The notes beneath the pieces are model-generated. The model had not been told where the DNA came from. It searched no databases and saw only the letters and a program-made list of their open reading frames with translations. From Lichenifustis flavocetrariae (GTDB lineage: Bacteria; Pseudomonadota; Alphaproteobacteria; Rhizobiales; Beijerinckiaceae), in NCBI RefSeq assembly GCF_026130545.1, contig NZ_JAMOIM010000042.1:1-42037 (forward strand): a stretch of 42,037 bases of DNA, read 5' to 3'. The translations under genes were made by a program, and so were the position numbers. This document shows, piece after piece, positions 1 through 7,443 of the stretch (its first letter is position 1; each line of letters starts with the position of its first letter).

Positions 1-66
1 CGGCCCCCACGCCACACCGCCACCTCACGCCTAGCTCCGCCCGATCGAGGACCAAGTGGGGGGCTC

Positions 67-951
67 ATGACGGATACCCTTGAGAAGCCTTATTGCGGAG
101 ACACGCGTGAGCGCCTGTCACCGATGGAAATTCAACCTTGCCCACCTGACATTCGCACCATAGTGACTAAAGGCTCGCGCGGATCTTCGGATTCGCGATA
201 TGGACGCCTCATGACTCTACCCTTGCAGGATCTCGCGCCAAGCTTGCAGAGCGAGGGGAAACCCGCAGCAAAGAAGAAGGTTGGGAAAACCCTCTCGCTC
301 ACCGAGAAGATCTACGGGCTTATTCGGACCGAAATTCTTACCTGCGAACTCGAACCAGGCCGGGAATTGTCGGAGGCCGAGCTCGCAACCCGGTTTGACG
401 TCAGCAAGACGCCGGTGCGCGAGGCGCTCGCGACACTGAGATCAGAAGGCTTTGTCCGGACATTCCCGCGACGGGGCTATCAGGTCGTTCCCATCACCTT
501 CGGCGACATGTCAGAACTGTTCGATTTGCGAACCATTCTGGAAGCAGGCGCCGCAGAACTTGCCTGCGCGCGTATCACGCCGGCCGAGATCGACCAACTG
601 AACAGGCTGGCGGATGTCGTCTACGATCGCGCCGAACAAAAGAGTTTGAAGCGCTTCATTCGGGCAAACCGGGAATTCCACGCCGAGATCGCAAAAGCCT
701 CCGGCAATGAACGCCTTCATGTTCTGCTCGTGCGGCAGATCGATGAACTGGAGCGTTTCTTCTACCTCGGAGCGCGTCTGCGCGATGTCAGCTCCCAGAC
801 GCAGAGCGACCATCACGCGATTGTTGAGGTTCTCAAAACGCGCGATCCGCAGGCCGCGCGGCAGATCATGATCCGGCACAATGACATCACGCGCGAGGGA
901 CTATTCCATGCGCTCGCATCTTCGCGCAGCATCGGACAGATCACGCTCTGA
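67..951 (+). CDS. GntR-family (FCD/FadR-type) transcriptional regulator
   Basis: A 294-residue protein. Residues about 78-142 form a winged helix-turn-helix with the GntR signature LSEAELATRFDVSKTPVREA. An all-helical FCD ligand-binding domain follows at about 150-275, with the usual conserved histidines (EFHAEIA, SDHHAI, MIRHND) that often bind a metal and a small carboxylate or amino-acid ligand. The first 75 residues are not conserved in the family; downstream ATGs at 124 and 211 are possible starts, but a G-rich stretch just before 67 could serve as ribosome binding site. It stands at the edge of the catabolic island and converges on the dehydrogenase gene at 995-2074. By inference it is the local repressor or activator and may bind the GATATATC elements of the island. 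The family call is firm; the ligand is unknown. Confidence 0.93.
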   Translation: MTDTLEKPYCGDTRERLSPMEIQPCPPDIRTIVTKGSRGSSDSRYGRLMTLPLQDLAPSLQSEGKPAAKKKVGKTLSLTEKIYGLIRTEILTCELEPGRELSEAELATRFDVSKTPVREALATLRSEGFVRTFPRRGYQVVPITFGDMSELFDLRTILEAGAAELACARITPAEIDQLNRLADVVYDRAEQKSLKRFIRANREFHAEIAKASGNERLHVLLVRQIDELERFFYLGARLRDVSSQTQSDHHAIVEVLKTRDPQAARQIMIRHNDITREGLFHALASSRSIGQITL

Positions 952-994
952 CGACGCGTTTCGACAGGGTCGGAACGAAGACGCGGCTCTCCTC

Positions 995-2074
995 TTAGGC
1001 CGGAGCCGACGATCTTTCACCGATCGCGAACTCTGTTCCCTGCGGGCTTCGGTGCGTGTCGGTCACGCGCAGGCGCGCGCGGCTCTCGCCGATCGGCAGG
1101 TCAAGCAGGCTGACAAGACCCGACCGCATCGCCGGTAGCATCTTGGCCGCATAAACCATCATGGCTGCCGCGCCCTCGGCTGGTGGCGCAGCAGGCTGCA
1201 CCGTGAGATTGAAGGACCGGCTCGCCCGGATGTCGATGACCTCCCGCGGACTCCGCCCATAGCTGGCGGGATCGAGAAACATCTCCAGTGTCATGCGAAG
1301 GACGGGTGCATCGGCCACGTAGCCGATCGCCGTCTGCGTGATGCCAACCACTTGGCCTAGACTGACTTCCCGGTGCGACAACTGGAGGGGCCGCGTCGCG
1401 AGAGTCGGCACAAGGTGATCGGTCATGCGGTCGACCGCGAGATCGAGGCATTCCGCCACCGCTGCGATCGACTCGGGGAAGCCCATATGGCCCTCGATCA
1501 CATGGCTCGCCACCTGGGTCCGAAAGGCCTCTTCATTGAGGCCCAATCCAACGTGACCGAAATCAGACGGCCCGATGCCGCTGACATCGGCCACCCGGAG
1601 AATGTCCACCGCCGCTACGTTATGCACCGTGCGGGAGAGCAGGAGGGGAAGCGCCTCGAAACAGAACCCGGGGTTGATCCCGCAGCCAATGACATGGGTG
1701 GCCTGCGCGCGAGCCGCCGCGTCCAAGGCCTCGGCGGCATCGCCATAGCGGAGCCAGGGATGGAACATCCATTCGGCCGCCGTGATGACCGAATGGCCCT
1801 TTGCGAGGGCGGCGAGGATCTGCGTGGTGACGAGCGACGGGTCTGACGTGGTGGCATGAAATAGCGTGACCGGGCGAGGGTCCGTATAGTCGTCGAGGGT
1901 GGCCAGCACGCGGGCATCGCAGCGGCTGGCGGGAACGAGGTCGGAGACGGTTCGACCGACGAGGCTCGGGTCGGTATCGATCACCGCCACGATGTCGAAA
2001 CGTCGCGACACGCCGATCGCGGTGGCGAGAGCGCGACCGAGGCTGCCGAAGCCCCACAGAATGGCAGGTCTCAT
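995..2074 (-). CDS. DapB-like NAD(P)-dependent dehydrogenase, paralog 1
   Basis: A 359-residue protein with an N-terminal Rossmann nucleotide-binding motif (GFGSLG, residues 8-13). The layout resembles dihydrodipicolinate reductase-like and 2,4-diaminopentanoate dehydrogenase-like enzymes, including the GCGINPGF segment in mid-protein. It is much longer than true DapB (about 270 residues), so a lysine-biosynthesis role is unlikely. It is a diverged paralog of the protein at 7427-8581: both carry a GINPG motif, a T/SGxGPxDxxHVG segment, a GHMGxPESIA segment and GITQTA. Its start overlaps the stop of the YCII gene (ATGA, 2071-2074), so the two are translationally coupled. Inferred role: NAD(P)H-linked reduction or oxidative deamination of a pathway intermediate. 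The exact reaction is unknown. Confidence 0.85.
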   Translation of the reverse strand: MRPAILWGFGSLGRALATAIGVSRRFDIVAVIDTDPSLVGRTVSDLVPASRCDARVLATLDDYTDPRPVTLFHATTSDPSLVTTQILAALAKGHSVITAAEWMFHPWLRYGDAAEALDAAARAQATHVIGCGINPGFCFEALPLLLSRTVHNVAAVDILRVADVSGIGPSDFGHVGLGLNEEAFRTQVASHVIEGHMGFPESIAAVAECLDLAVDRMTDHLVPTLATRPLQLSHREVSLGQVVGITQTAIGYVADAPVLRMTLEMFLDPASYGRSPREVIDIRASRSFNLTVQPAAPPAEGAAAMMVYAAKMLPAMRSGLVSLLDLPIGESRARLRVTDTHRSPQGTEFAIGERSSAPA

Positions 2075-2364
2075 GGGCCCAAGTCCTCAAGGTTCAGTCC
2101 AAGCGCCGCGCGTGTCGGAGCGAGCTCGACGATGGTGTGAGCGAGCAGTCCGTTGAGGCGGAACGGGTCCGTGGCAAGAAGCCCCTCGAGGTCATCACGG
2201 CTAATCCCACGCACCAACATGAAGCCGCCCGTCGGCGGTACAAGCCGGCCCGAAAGGAAGAAGGTCCCATTCGCGTAGTGCGTGTCGATCCACGCGCGGT
2301 GCTCCGGGAGACGATGCTGGATCGCCTCACTGGAGGCCAGATAGGTCGATGTGACAAGGAACAT
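2071..2364 (-). CDS. YCII-related small protein
   Basis: A 97-residue protein of the YciI-like ferredoxin-like fold (dimeric alpha-beta barrel superfamily). It has the typical pattern of an early beta strand, EHRAWIDTHYANGTFFLSG, a glycine turn and a late LLATDPF segment; the DP pair is the usual acidic centre of the family. The open frame continues upstream, but the ATG at 2364 fits the family length. It overlaps the downstream dehydrogenase start by four bases and would be the first gene of a two-gene transcript reading away from the promoter region with palindrome 2398-2423. YCII proteins in catabolic clusters often act as small hydrolases, isomerases or dehydrochlorinase-like enzymes; here the activity is not known. 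Confidence 0.82.
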   Translation of the reverse strand: MFLVTSTYLASSEAIQHRLPEHRAWIDTHYANGTFFLSGRLVPPTGGFMLVRGISRDDLEGLLATDPFRLNGLLAHTIVELAPTRAALGLNLEDLGP

Positions 2365-2395
2365 GCGCCCGCTCAGCGTCTGAGGACTGCTAATA

Positions 2396-2423
2396 GATAT
2401 ATCAAAAGAATATTTTTGATATA
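2396..2423. promoter_or_regulatory. Candidate GntR operator, site 1 (palindrome)
   Basis: AT-rich inverted repeat between the YCII gene and the ABC transporter gene, which diverge. It begins with GATATATC (2396-2403) and contains 10-base arms TATATCAAAA (2398-2407) and TTTTGATATA (2414-2423) around a six-base spacer. The same GATATATC core recurs at 4135, 8601 and 14272, with variants at 6992 and 12928, always in intergenic promoter regions of this island. Binding by the local GntR protein is inferred. Confidence 0.6.
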
Positions 2424-2590
2424 AAAATAGCCAGAGAATCGAAGCGTGTTGCCATAGGGCGGAGATGATCCAGTTTGCAGGCCGGTCTCGGTCCTCAGCT
2501 CGGCTATCTCGCATCGGCCTGACGGAGCTACAGGACGGCGGGTAGCACGGCGTTTGCTTGGTCAGGACAACTCGTTCGGATTGGGTCGCA

Positions 2591-4114
2591 ATGCTAGAAT
2601 TCTCGCCGATCCTCCCCTTCGCACCGTTGCTGTTCAAGGCAACGATGATGACGATCTTTCTTGCCGTCTCGTCGCAGGCGCTGGGCACCATCGGAGGCTT
2701 CCTGCTCGCGCTGGCCCGCCTGTCCTCCTATCGCCTGCTTTCCTATCCGGCCTTTGTATACATCTGGATCGTTCGAGGGACGCCCGCGCTGGTTCACCTC
2801 TTCATCATCTACTTCGGCCTGCCGACTATTGGCATCGCTTTCGAGCCCCTGCCGGCGGCGATCCTGGCGTTCTCGCTCAGCTCCGCCGCCTACAATGCCG
2901 AGGTCATCCGGGCCGGTCTGCAATCCGTGGCCTTCGGGCAGACCGAAGCGGCCCGTGCCGTGGGCATGACCTTCGGGGGCACGCTTCGACGGATCGTTCT
3001 CCCGCAGGCGATGAGGATCGTCGCACCGCCGTATATGTCGAATTTCATCGACCACGTGAAAGGTACGTCGCTGGCCTCCGTCGTCACGGTGCGCGAGCTG
3101 CTGCTTACGACGCAACTGATCTACTCGAACACCTTCCGGGCCATGGAGGCGCTGCTCGTGGCGGGCGCGATCTATCTCGCGCTGACGACAGTGCTGTCGG
3201 TCGGCCAGATTAGGCTTGAGCGGCACCTCGCCTTCGAGCGACGTCGCCCTTCAGCCCGACGATTGCGGCAACTCGGCCTCGATCCGACGTTGGGAGACGG
3301 TCAAGTCTTCGCGGCACCTAGCCTGCCGGGCTCAGCGCCCGATCCCGGACGCCGTGTGCTTGAGATTGCCGCGCTGAACAAGAGCTTCGGCGCCGTGAAG
3401 GCGCTGTCCGATATTAATCTTACGATTAGACAAGGCGAGGTCGTGTGCCTGCTTGGGCCGAGCGGCTCGGGCAAGAGCACCCTGCTCCGATCGATCAATC
3501 TTTTGGAAATGCCCGACGCCGGGCGCATCGGCATCAACACGCCAAGTGCCAGCTTCGATCTGACGTTCGGAGCCCTGGCCCCGGCCATCGTGGCGCGAGA
3601 ACTGGTCCGCCTCAGGTCGAGCGTCGGCATGGTGTTCCAGCATTTCAATCTATGGCCCCACATGATGACCATCGAGAATGTCGCGGAAGCTCCGATCTGC
3701 GTGCGCCACGAGACAACGCGCCATGCGGGACTGACGGCTGCCGCGATGCTGACCCGCGTCGGTCTCGGCGGCAAGCTGACGACCTTTCCGGACCATCTCT
3801 CTGGCGGTCAACGCCAGCGCGTCGCGATCGCCAGGGCGCTCGCAATGCGTCCGGACATCATGCTGTTCGACGAACCGACGTCGGCGCTTGACCCGGAACT
3901 CGTCGGCGAGGTTCTTCAGGTCATCGAAGACGTGGCGGCGAGCGGCATGACGATGCTCGTCGCCACCCATGAGATGGGCTTTGCCCGAAAAGTAGCCGAC
4001 AGGATCCTGTTTATGGACCAGGGCACAATCGTCGAGGATGCGCGCGCCGAAGATTTCTTCGAGCGCCCGCAGCGGGAGCGCAGCGTCCGGTTCCTCGAGG
4101 CCATCCTGCGCTGA
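2591..4114 (+). CDS. Polar amino-acid ABC importer, fused permease-ATPase
   Basis: A single polypeptide of about 507 residues joins two subunits that are normally separate. Residues about 1-215 are a HisM/GlnP-type inner-membrane permease with several hydrophobic segments and the EAA loop (EAARAVGMTFGGTLRRIVLP). After a linker, residues about 255-507 are a GlnQ-type ATPase with Walker A GPSGSGKST, signature [15 protein letters not shown], Walker [15 protein letters not shown] and switch histidine ATHEMG. I prefer the ATG at 2591; an in-frame TTG at 2558 would add 11 residues. The periplasmic binding protein follows at 4241. Such fusions occur naturally in this transporter family, and a homodimer would give both the permease pair and the ATPase pair. 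Substrate unknown, probably amino-acid-like. Confidence 0.93.
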   Translation: MLEFSPILPFAPLLFKATMMTIFLAVSSQALGTIGGFLLALARLSSYRLLSYPAFVYIWIVRGTPALVHLFIIYFGLPTIGIAFEPLPAAILAFSLSSAAYNAEVIRAGLQSVAFGQTEAARAVGMTFGGTLRRIVLPQAMRIVAPPYMSNFIDHVKGTSLASVVTVRELLLTTQLIYSNTFRAMEALLVAGAIYLALTTVLSVGQIRLERHLAFERRRPSARRLRQLGLDPTLGDGQVFAAPSLPGSAPDPGRRVLEIAALNKSFGAVKALSDINLTIRQGEVVCLLGPSGSGKSTLLRSINLLEMPDAGRIGINTPSASFDLTFGALAPAIVARELVRLRSSVGMVFQHFNLWPHMMTIENVAEAPICVRHETTRHAGLTAAAMLTRVGLGGKLTTFPDHLSGGQRQRVAIARALAMRPDIMLFDEPTSALDPELVGEVLQVIEDVAASGMTMLVATHEMGFARKVADRILFMDQGTIVEDARAEDFFERPQRERSVRFLEAILR

Positions 4115-4134
4115 TCGGCGGCACAAAACTTGCA

Positions 4135-4142
4135 GATATATC
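4135..4142. promoter_or_regulatory. Candidate GntR operator, site 2 (GATATATC)
   Basis: Exact GATATATC in the context TGCAGATATATCAGTCG, about 100 bases upstream of the binding-protein gene at 4241 and just after the transporter gene ends. It suggests an internal promoter that lets the binding protein be made in excess of the membrane subunits, as is usual. Inference from the shared motif only. Confidence 0.5.
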
Positions 4143-4240
4143 AGTCGCCATCTCACCGGCGGTCTGCTGCTAAAAGGGAGCGGACATTCGATGCGCCGGG
4201 CCACTTGCGGACTTTTTGACGCTCTCTCCAGGTAGGACTC

Positions 4241-5059
4241 ATGACGATGCCGACAATGACCAGATCCGGTGTGCTGTCTCTCGTTGCGCTGCTCGCCGGC
4301 CTCGCGCCGACTCTCGCGGCCGATCTCGCGACAATCAAGAAGGACGGCGTCCTGCCGGCCTTGACCACCGGGAACGACAAGCCGAACGTCTATATGGACG
4401 CCTCTGGAGAGCCCGTGGGCTTCGAGGTGGACATGTGCAACATGATCGCCGCCAAGCTCGGGGTGAAGCTGGACCTCAAGGTGCTGGCCTGGGAAGGCCT
4501 GCTGCCCTCGATCAGCTCAGGGCGCACCGCCATGATCTGTTCGGGTGTGAATATGACCAAGGCCCGAGCGCAGGCCTTCGACTTCACGGTCCCCTATTCG
4601 CGGACCGCCATCGTGGCGATGGTGCCGGCTGCGACCACGAACGTCAGCGGGCCGACCGATCTCGGCGGCAAGGTGGTCGGCGCCTGCATCGGGGCCGACG
4701 GCGAGGACGTGGTGCGCGAGATCGGCGGCTTCAAAGACGTGCGGGTCTACCCCGGCGTCGCCGAACTCTTTGCCGATATGCTGGCCAAGCGGGTGGATGT
4801 CGCGATCGTCGGCGACAAGCAGGCGGCAGGCTTCATGCAGAGCAGGCCGGGACAATTCAAGATCGTGGGAAAGCCTTACAAGGTCAATCTCGTTGGATAT
4901 CCGCTCAGCAAGGGTTCTGCCGAAATGAAGAGCGCGGTCGACACCATCATCTCGGACGCCCGGAAAGACGGCACGCTGAACGCCATGGCGAAGAAGAGCT
5001 TCGACCTCGATGATTACGACGCGGCGCTCCCTCCCGTCGGCCAGGACGCAAGGTTCTGA
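4241..5059 (+). CDS. Periplasmic amino-acid-type substrate-binding protein (SBP family 3)
   Basis: A 272-residue protein with a Sec signal peptide (hydrophobic SGVLSLVALLAGLAPTLAA, cleavage near residue 27) and the bilobal family 3 fold typical of polar amino acid binding proteins. Landmarks are GEPVGFEVDMCNMIAAKLG, WEGLLPSISSGRTAMICSG and MTKARAQAFDFTVPY, the regions that contact the alpha-amino and carboxylate groups in this family. An AGGTAGGA Shine-Dalgarno lies just before the ATG. It partners the fused permease-ATPase directly upstream. It is distinct from the second binding protein at 14340-15197, so the island imports two ligands or two forms of one ligand. The ligand cannot be told from the sequence. 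Confidence 0.93.
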   Translation: MTMPTMTRSGVLSLVALLAGLAPTLAADLATIKKDGVLPALTTGNDKPNVYMDASGEPVGFEVDMCNMIAAKLGVKLDLKVLAWEGLLPSISSGRTAMICSGVNMTKARAQAFDFTVPYSRTAIVAMVPAATTNVSGPTDLGGKVVGACIGADGEDVVREIGGFKDVRVYPGVAELFADMLAKRVDVAIVGDKQAAGFMQSRPGQFKIVGKPYKVNLVGYPLSKGSAEMKSAVDTIISDARKDGTLNAMAKKSFDLDDYDAALPPVGQDARF

Positions 5060-5107
5060 TCACCTGATACCGTCCTGCAAAAGCCTCAACGGGCTTGGTG
5101 GCCCTTC

Positions 5108-5186
5108 GCCCCCGCAAGGGGCTTTCGAACTGAAATATCGTCTGAAGACATGGTGCGGTTTCCCCCCCTCTCCACAAGGGAGAGGG
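5108..5186. repeat. Two intergenic hairpins between convergent genes
   Basis: The 284-base gap between the binding protein and the monooxygenase gene (which read towards each other) has no convincing gene. It holds a GCCCC/GGGGC hairpin (5108-5112 with 5118-5122) followed by TTT, and a perfect 8-base stem CCCTCTCC/GGAGAGGG (5166-5173 with 5179-5186, loop ACAAG). The second resembles short dispersed palindromes common in alphaproteobacterial intergenic DNA. Either could end transcription, but neither has a long T-run. Confidence 0.5.
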
Positions 5187-5343
5187 AAATTTCAGGAAGC
5201 TCCACTGAGATGTGTGAACGCCGCCGCCACAAGCGGGAGCGAAGGTCAAAACCCGATTTTCAGCCGAGGGCGACCCGTCGAACTTCATGCGGCTTTGTAA
5301 ATACTCTTCGACGCAGCCCGCCGAATTTCATTGCGACCCGCGC

Positions 5344-6909
5344 TCAGGGGTTCGGCGGCCGCCGATGCCGCTTCAGCGAGGAGGGGTCGGTGTCGACTAC
5401 GGCCCAGGCCGAAACCCTGGCGAAATGCTCCGGTTCGTCAGCCTTCCAGAGCGCATGCGTGATGCCGTGGATCAGCGGTTCGATCCCGTAACGGAGACCC
5501 GACAGCGACGCACCCGAATGCGCGTTGGTGACGGTCGCGCCGTAGTTGAAACAATGCACGTGGGCCAGGACCGGGGTCCGTCCCGGCACCTTCTCGACCA
5601 AGGAGAGGTCGCGGTTCAGATAGGGGTAGGTCGCGAGCCAAGGGTCGGGCTGCTCCTCGGGGGCTGTGAAGACGTCGGTCCAGGTCGCGATATTGTCAGC
5701 CAGCGCGGCGAGTTCCCGCCGGTTGCGGGGATCCATGGAAAACCCACAGCCGATGAAGAGATGATCGTAGAGGGCCGTCGAACCGTCGCTCGCGGACACG
5801 CGGATCCCGTCGTGCGTCTGTTCGACGTCGCTCCAGGCGGCGCCCGGATGGAGCGAGAACGTCTCGAAGGCAGCGCAGCGATCCACACCATCCTGTGTCG
5901 GCGGCTGACCGAAGGCGAAGATTGTCTGGATCCACCGCCATTTGTCCGCGTCGTCCATCGACGCGTAATGACGGAGATAGCCGGCCTTCTCCAGGTAGCG
6001 AAACGGGTTGGCGGTCAGGATCTGGGGGCGCCGCATGTACATCGCGACATGCGCGGCGCCGAGTTCGAGCAGATCCGCCGTGCGATCCCAGGCCGTCGCG
6101 CCGGCCCCGAGGACGGCGATCCTCTGTCCTTTCCAGGCGAGGCTGTCGACATCGTCGGTACACAAGGTCCAGGAAGTCGATGGAAGTTTGTCGCGCACCA
6201 TGGCCGGAACATGCCAACCGCCCACCCCTTCGAGGCCCGTCGCCAGCACGACCTTGCGGGCCGAGACAGGCGTCATGCCGTCGGTGAGGACGCGTACGAA
6301 GTCGCGGTCCTGTTCGAAACCACGGACCTCGACATCGTTGCAAACCGGAAGATCGAGCGCCGCGCGATACCAGTCGAGATAGGCCTGCCAGGCCTGACGC
6401 GGCCATTTTCCGAGTTGCTCCCACCCATCCTCCCCGAACACCGCCTCGAACCAGCTCCGCGGCGCCAGAGAGGGAATCCCCAGGTCCGGGCCGGTGACGT
6501 GTTTTGGCGAGCGCAGCGTCCACATGCGGGAATAGGTGATCCAGGGACCCTCGCGCCCCTTCGGCGCACGATCCAGAACGAGAATGTTGCCGACGCGCTC
6601 CCGGAGCAGACCAAAGGCAACAGCAAGCCCGCACTGACCGGCTCCGACGATCACCACATCATAGACATGGCGACCCTCCGGATGGCGGCGCGGCACCACC
6701 CACTCATCCTTCGGGTAGATCAGGATCTCGAGGTCGTGGTGCACTCTGCGCGTCAGCGCAACGAGGCGCGCATGGGCGTCGGCGCGCATCTCGGGCGCCG
6801 GTGGCGGGAGCAACCCAGCCCGCGCGGCGCGGTGAGGCACTCGCAAACGGACCGTCAGCCCATCGATATTCTCCTGGCACGCTTGCACGATCGTCTCGAA
6901 ATCCACCAC
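5344..6909 (-). CDS. FAD-dependent monooxygenase (FMO/CzcO-like)
   Basis: A flavoprotein monooxygenase of about 521 residues. The FAD site is a GxGxxG motif in VVIVGAGQCGLAVAFGLL; a second dinucleotide (NADPH) motif is AVLGAGATAWDRTADLL; between them lies the ATG motif (VVLATGLEGVGGWHVP) typical of flavin-containing or Baeyer-Villiger-like enzymes. The frame is open back to 6978, but the GTG at 6909 is preceded by GGAAGGA at a good distance and begins VVDFETIV, so I prefer it. The family oxygenates N, S or carbonyl groups; in an island with a demethylase-like enzyme and amine oxidases, N-oxygenation of the substrate is a plausible but unproven role. It diverges from the cupin gene at 7031 with palindromic site 3 in the shared promoter region. 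Confidence 0.88.
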   Translation of the reverse strand: MVDFETIVQACQENIDGLTVRLRVPHRAARAGLLPPPAPEMRADAHARLVALTRRVHHDLEILIYPKDEWVVPRRHPEGRHVYDVVIVGAGQCGLAVAFGLLRERVGNILVLDRAPKGREGPWITYSRMWTLRSPKHVTGPDLGIPSLAPRSWFEAVFGEDGWEQLGKWPRQAWQAYLDWYRAALDLPVCNDVEVRGFEQDRDFVRVLTDGMTPVSARKVVLATGLEGVGGWHVPAMVRDKLPSTSWTLCTDDVDSLAWKGQRIAVLGAGATAWDRTADLLELGAAHVAMYMRRPQILTANPFRYLEKAGYLRHYASMDDADKWRWIQTIFAFGQPPTQDGVDRCAAFETFSLHPGAAWSDVEQTHDGIRVSASDGSTALYDHLFIGCGFSMDPRNRRELAALADNIATWTDVFTAPEEQPDPWLATYPYLNRDLSLVEKVPGRTPVLAHVHCFNYGATVTNAHSGASLSGLRYGIEPLIHGITHALWKADEPEHFARVSAWAVVDTDPSSLKRHRRPPNP

Positions 6910-6991
6910 CTTTGGTCCTTCCGGCCGACCATGGTGGCAACATCGAAGCGAGGATGATGCCAACAGCCATCTCGACATTAAATACTGCGTA

Positions 6992-7008
6992 GAATATCAG
7001 TCAATATC
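6992..7008. promoter_or_regulatory. Candidate GntR operator, site 3 (degenerate)
   Basis: GAATATCAGTCAATATC in the divergent gap between the monooxygenase and cupin genes. The reverse strand reads GATATTGACTGATATTC, two half-sites similar to the second half of site 4. It lacks the perfect GATATATC core, so it is the weakest member of the set. Confidence 0.42.
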
Positions 7009-7030
7009 TCAGAAGATCGGATGGTTGATA

Positions 7031-7396
7031 ATGGGCGACAAGATCATGTGGGCGCGCCAGGAGGGCACGACCAAGACGTGGGTACATGAAGGTCAGGAGT
7101 TCAGCCATCGCCTGATCACCCAGAAAAAGCAGGGTTCGTCGATGTCCTTCCACATCACGACCTACATGCCTCATTTCGACGTGATGGTGGAAGGCGACGG
7201 CATCCACGAGGTGATCCTCTACTGCCTGCAGGGATGGTCGCGGCAGATCGTCGAGGCGACCGGCGAAGAGCGCATGTTCCGGCAGGGCGACGCCATGTAC
7301 CTGCCCGTGACCTATCGCTACCGCCATATCATTGGCGACGCCGGGCTCGTCATCGCGGTCTGCGCCAATCCCAGCAAAGAAGATGGCGACATGTAG
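7031..7396 (+). CDS. Small single-domain cupin, EctC-like
   Basis: A 121-residue cupin. The pattern of strands with HEVILYCLQG, a GDAMYLPV turn and a final VIAVCANPS strand resembles ectoine synthase and other RmlC-like small cupins. The metal-ligand histidines of classical cupins are only partly present (HFDVMV, IHEVIL, YRYRHIIG). The ATG at 7031 is used here; an in-frame TTG lies at 7025. No EctA or EctB gene is nearby, so ectoine synthesis is not implied; a ring-closing, ring-opening or isomerising role on a pathway intermediate is possible. It reads divergently from the monooxygenase and ends at a terminator-like hairpin. Confidence 0.78.
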   Translation: MGDKIMWARQEGTTKTWVHEGQEFSHRLITQKKQGSSMSFHITTYMPHFDVMVEGDGIHEVILYCLQGWSRQIVEATGEERMFRQGDAMYLPVTYRYRHIIGDAGLVIAVCANPSKEDGDM

Positions 7397-7404
7397 CGAC
7401 TGCG

Positions 7405-7443
7405 GCGTGGCGCAGCCTGCGCTGCATCACGCTGGCTTTTTTC
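7405..7443 (+). terminator. Rho-independent terminator after the cupin gene
   Basis: A GC-rich stem made of GCGTG (7405-7409) with CACGC (7428-7432) and an inner GCGCA (7410-7414) with TGCGC (7418-7422), followed by TGGC and a run of six T (7437-7442). It lies just after the cupin stop and overlaps the 3' end of the convergent dehydrogenase gene. Confidence 0.55.

Noticed and set aside
5166..5186. CRISPR-like repeat
   Set aside because: It is a single 8-base hairpin with no regular spacing or further copies nearby.
5287..6957. 556-codon open frame on the plus strand
   Set aside because: It is antisense to the clear flavin monooxygenase gene, has no family features, and is a GC-rich shadow frame.
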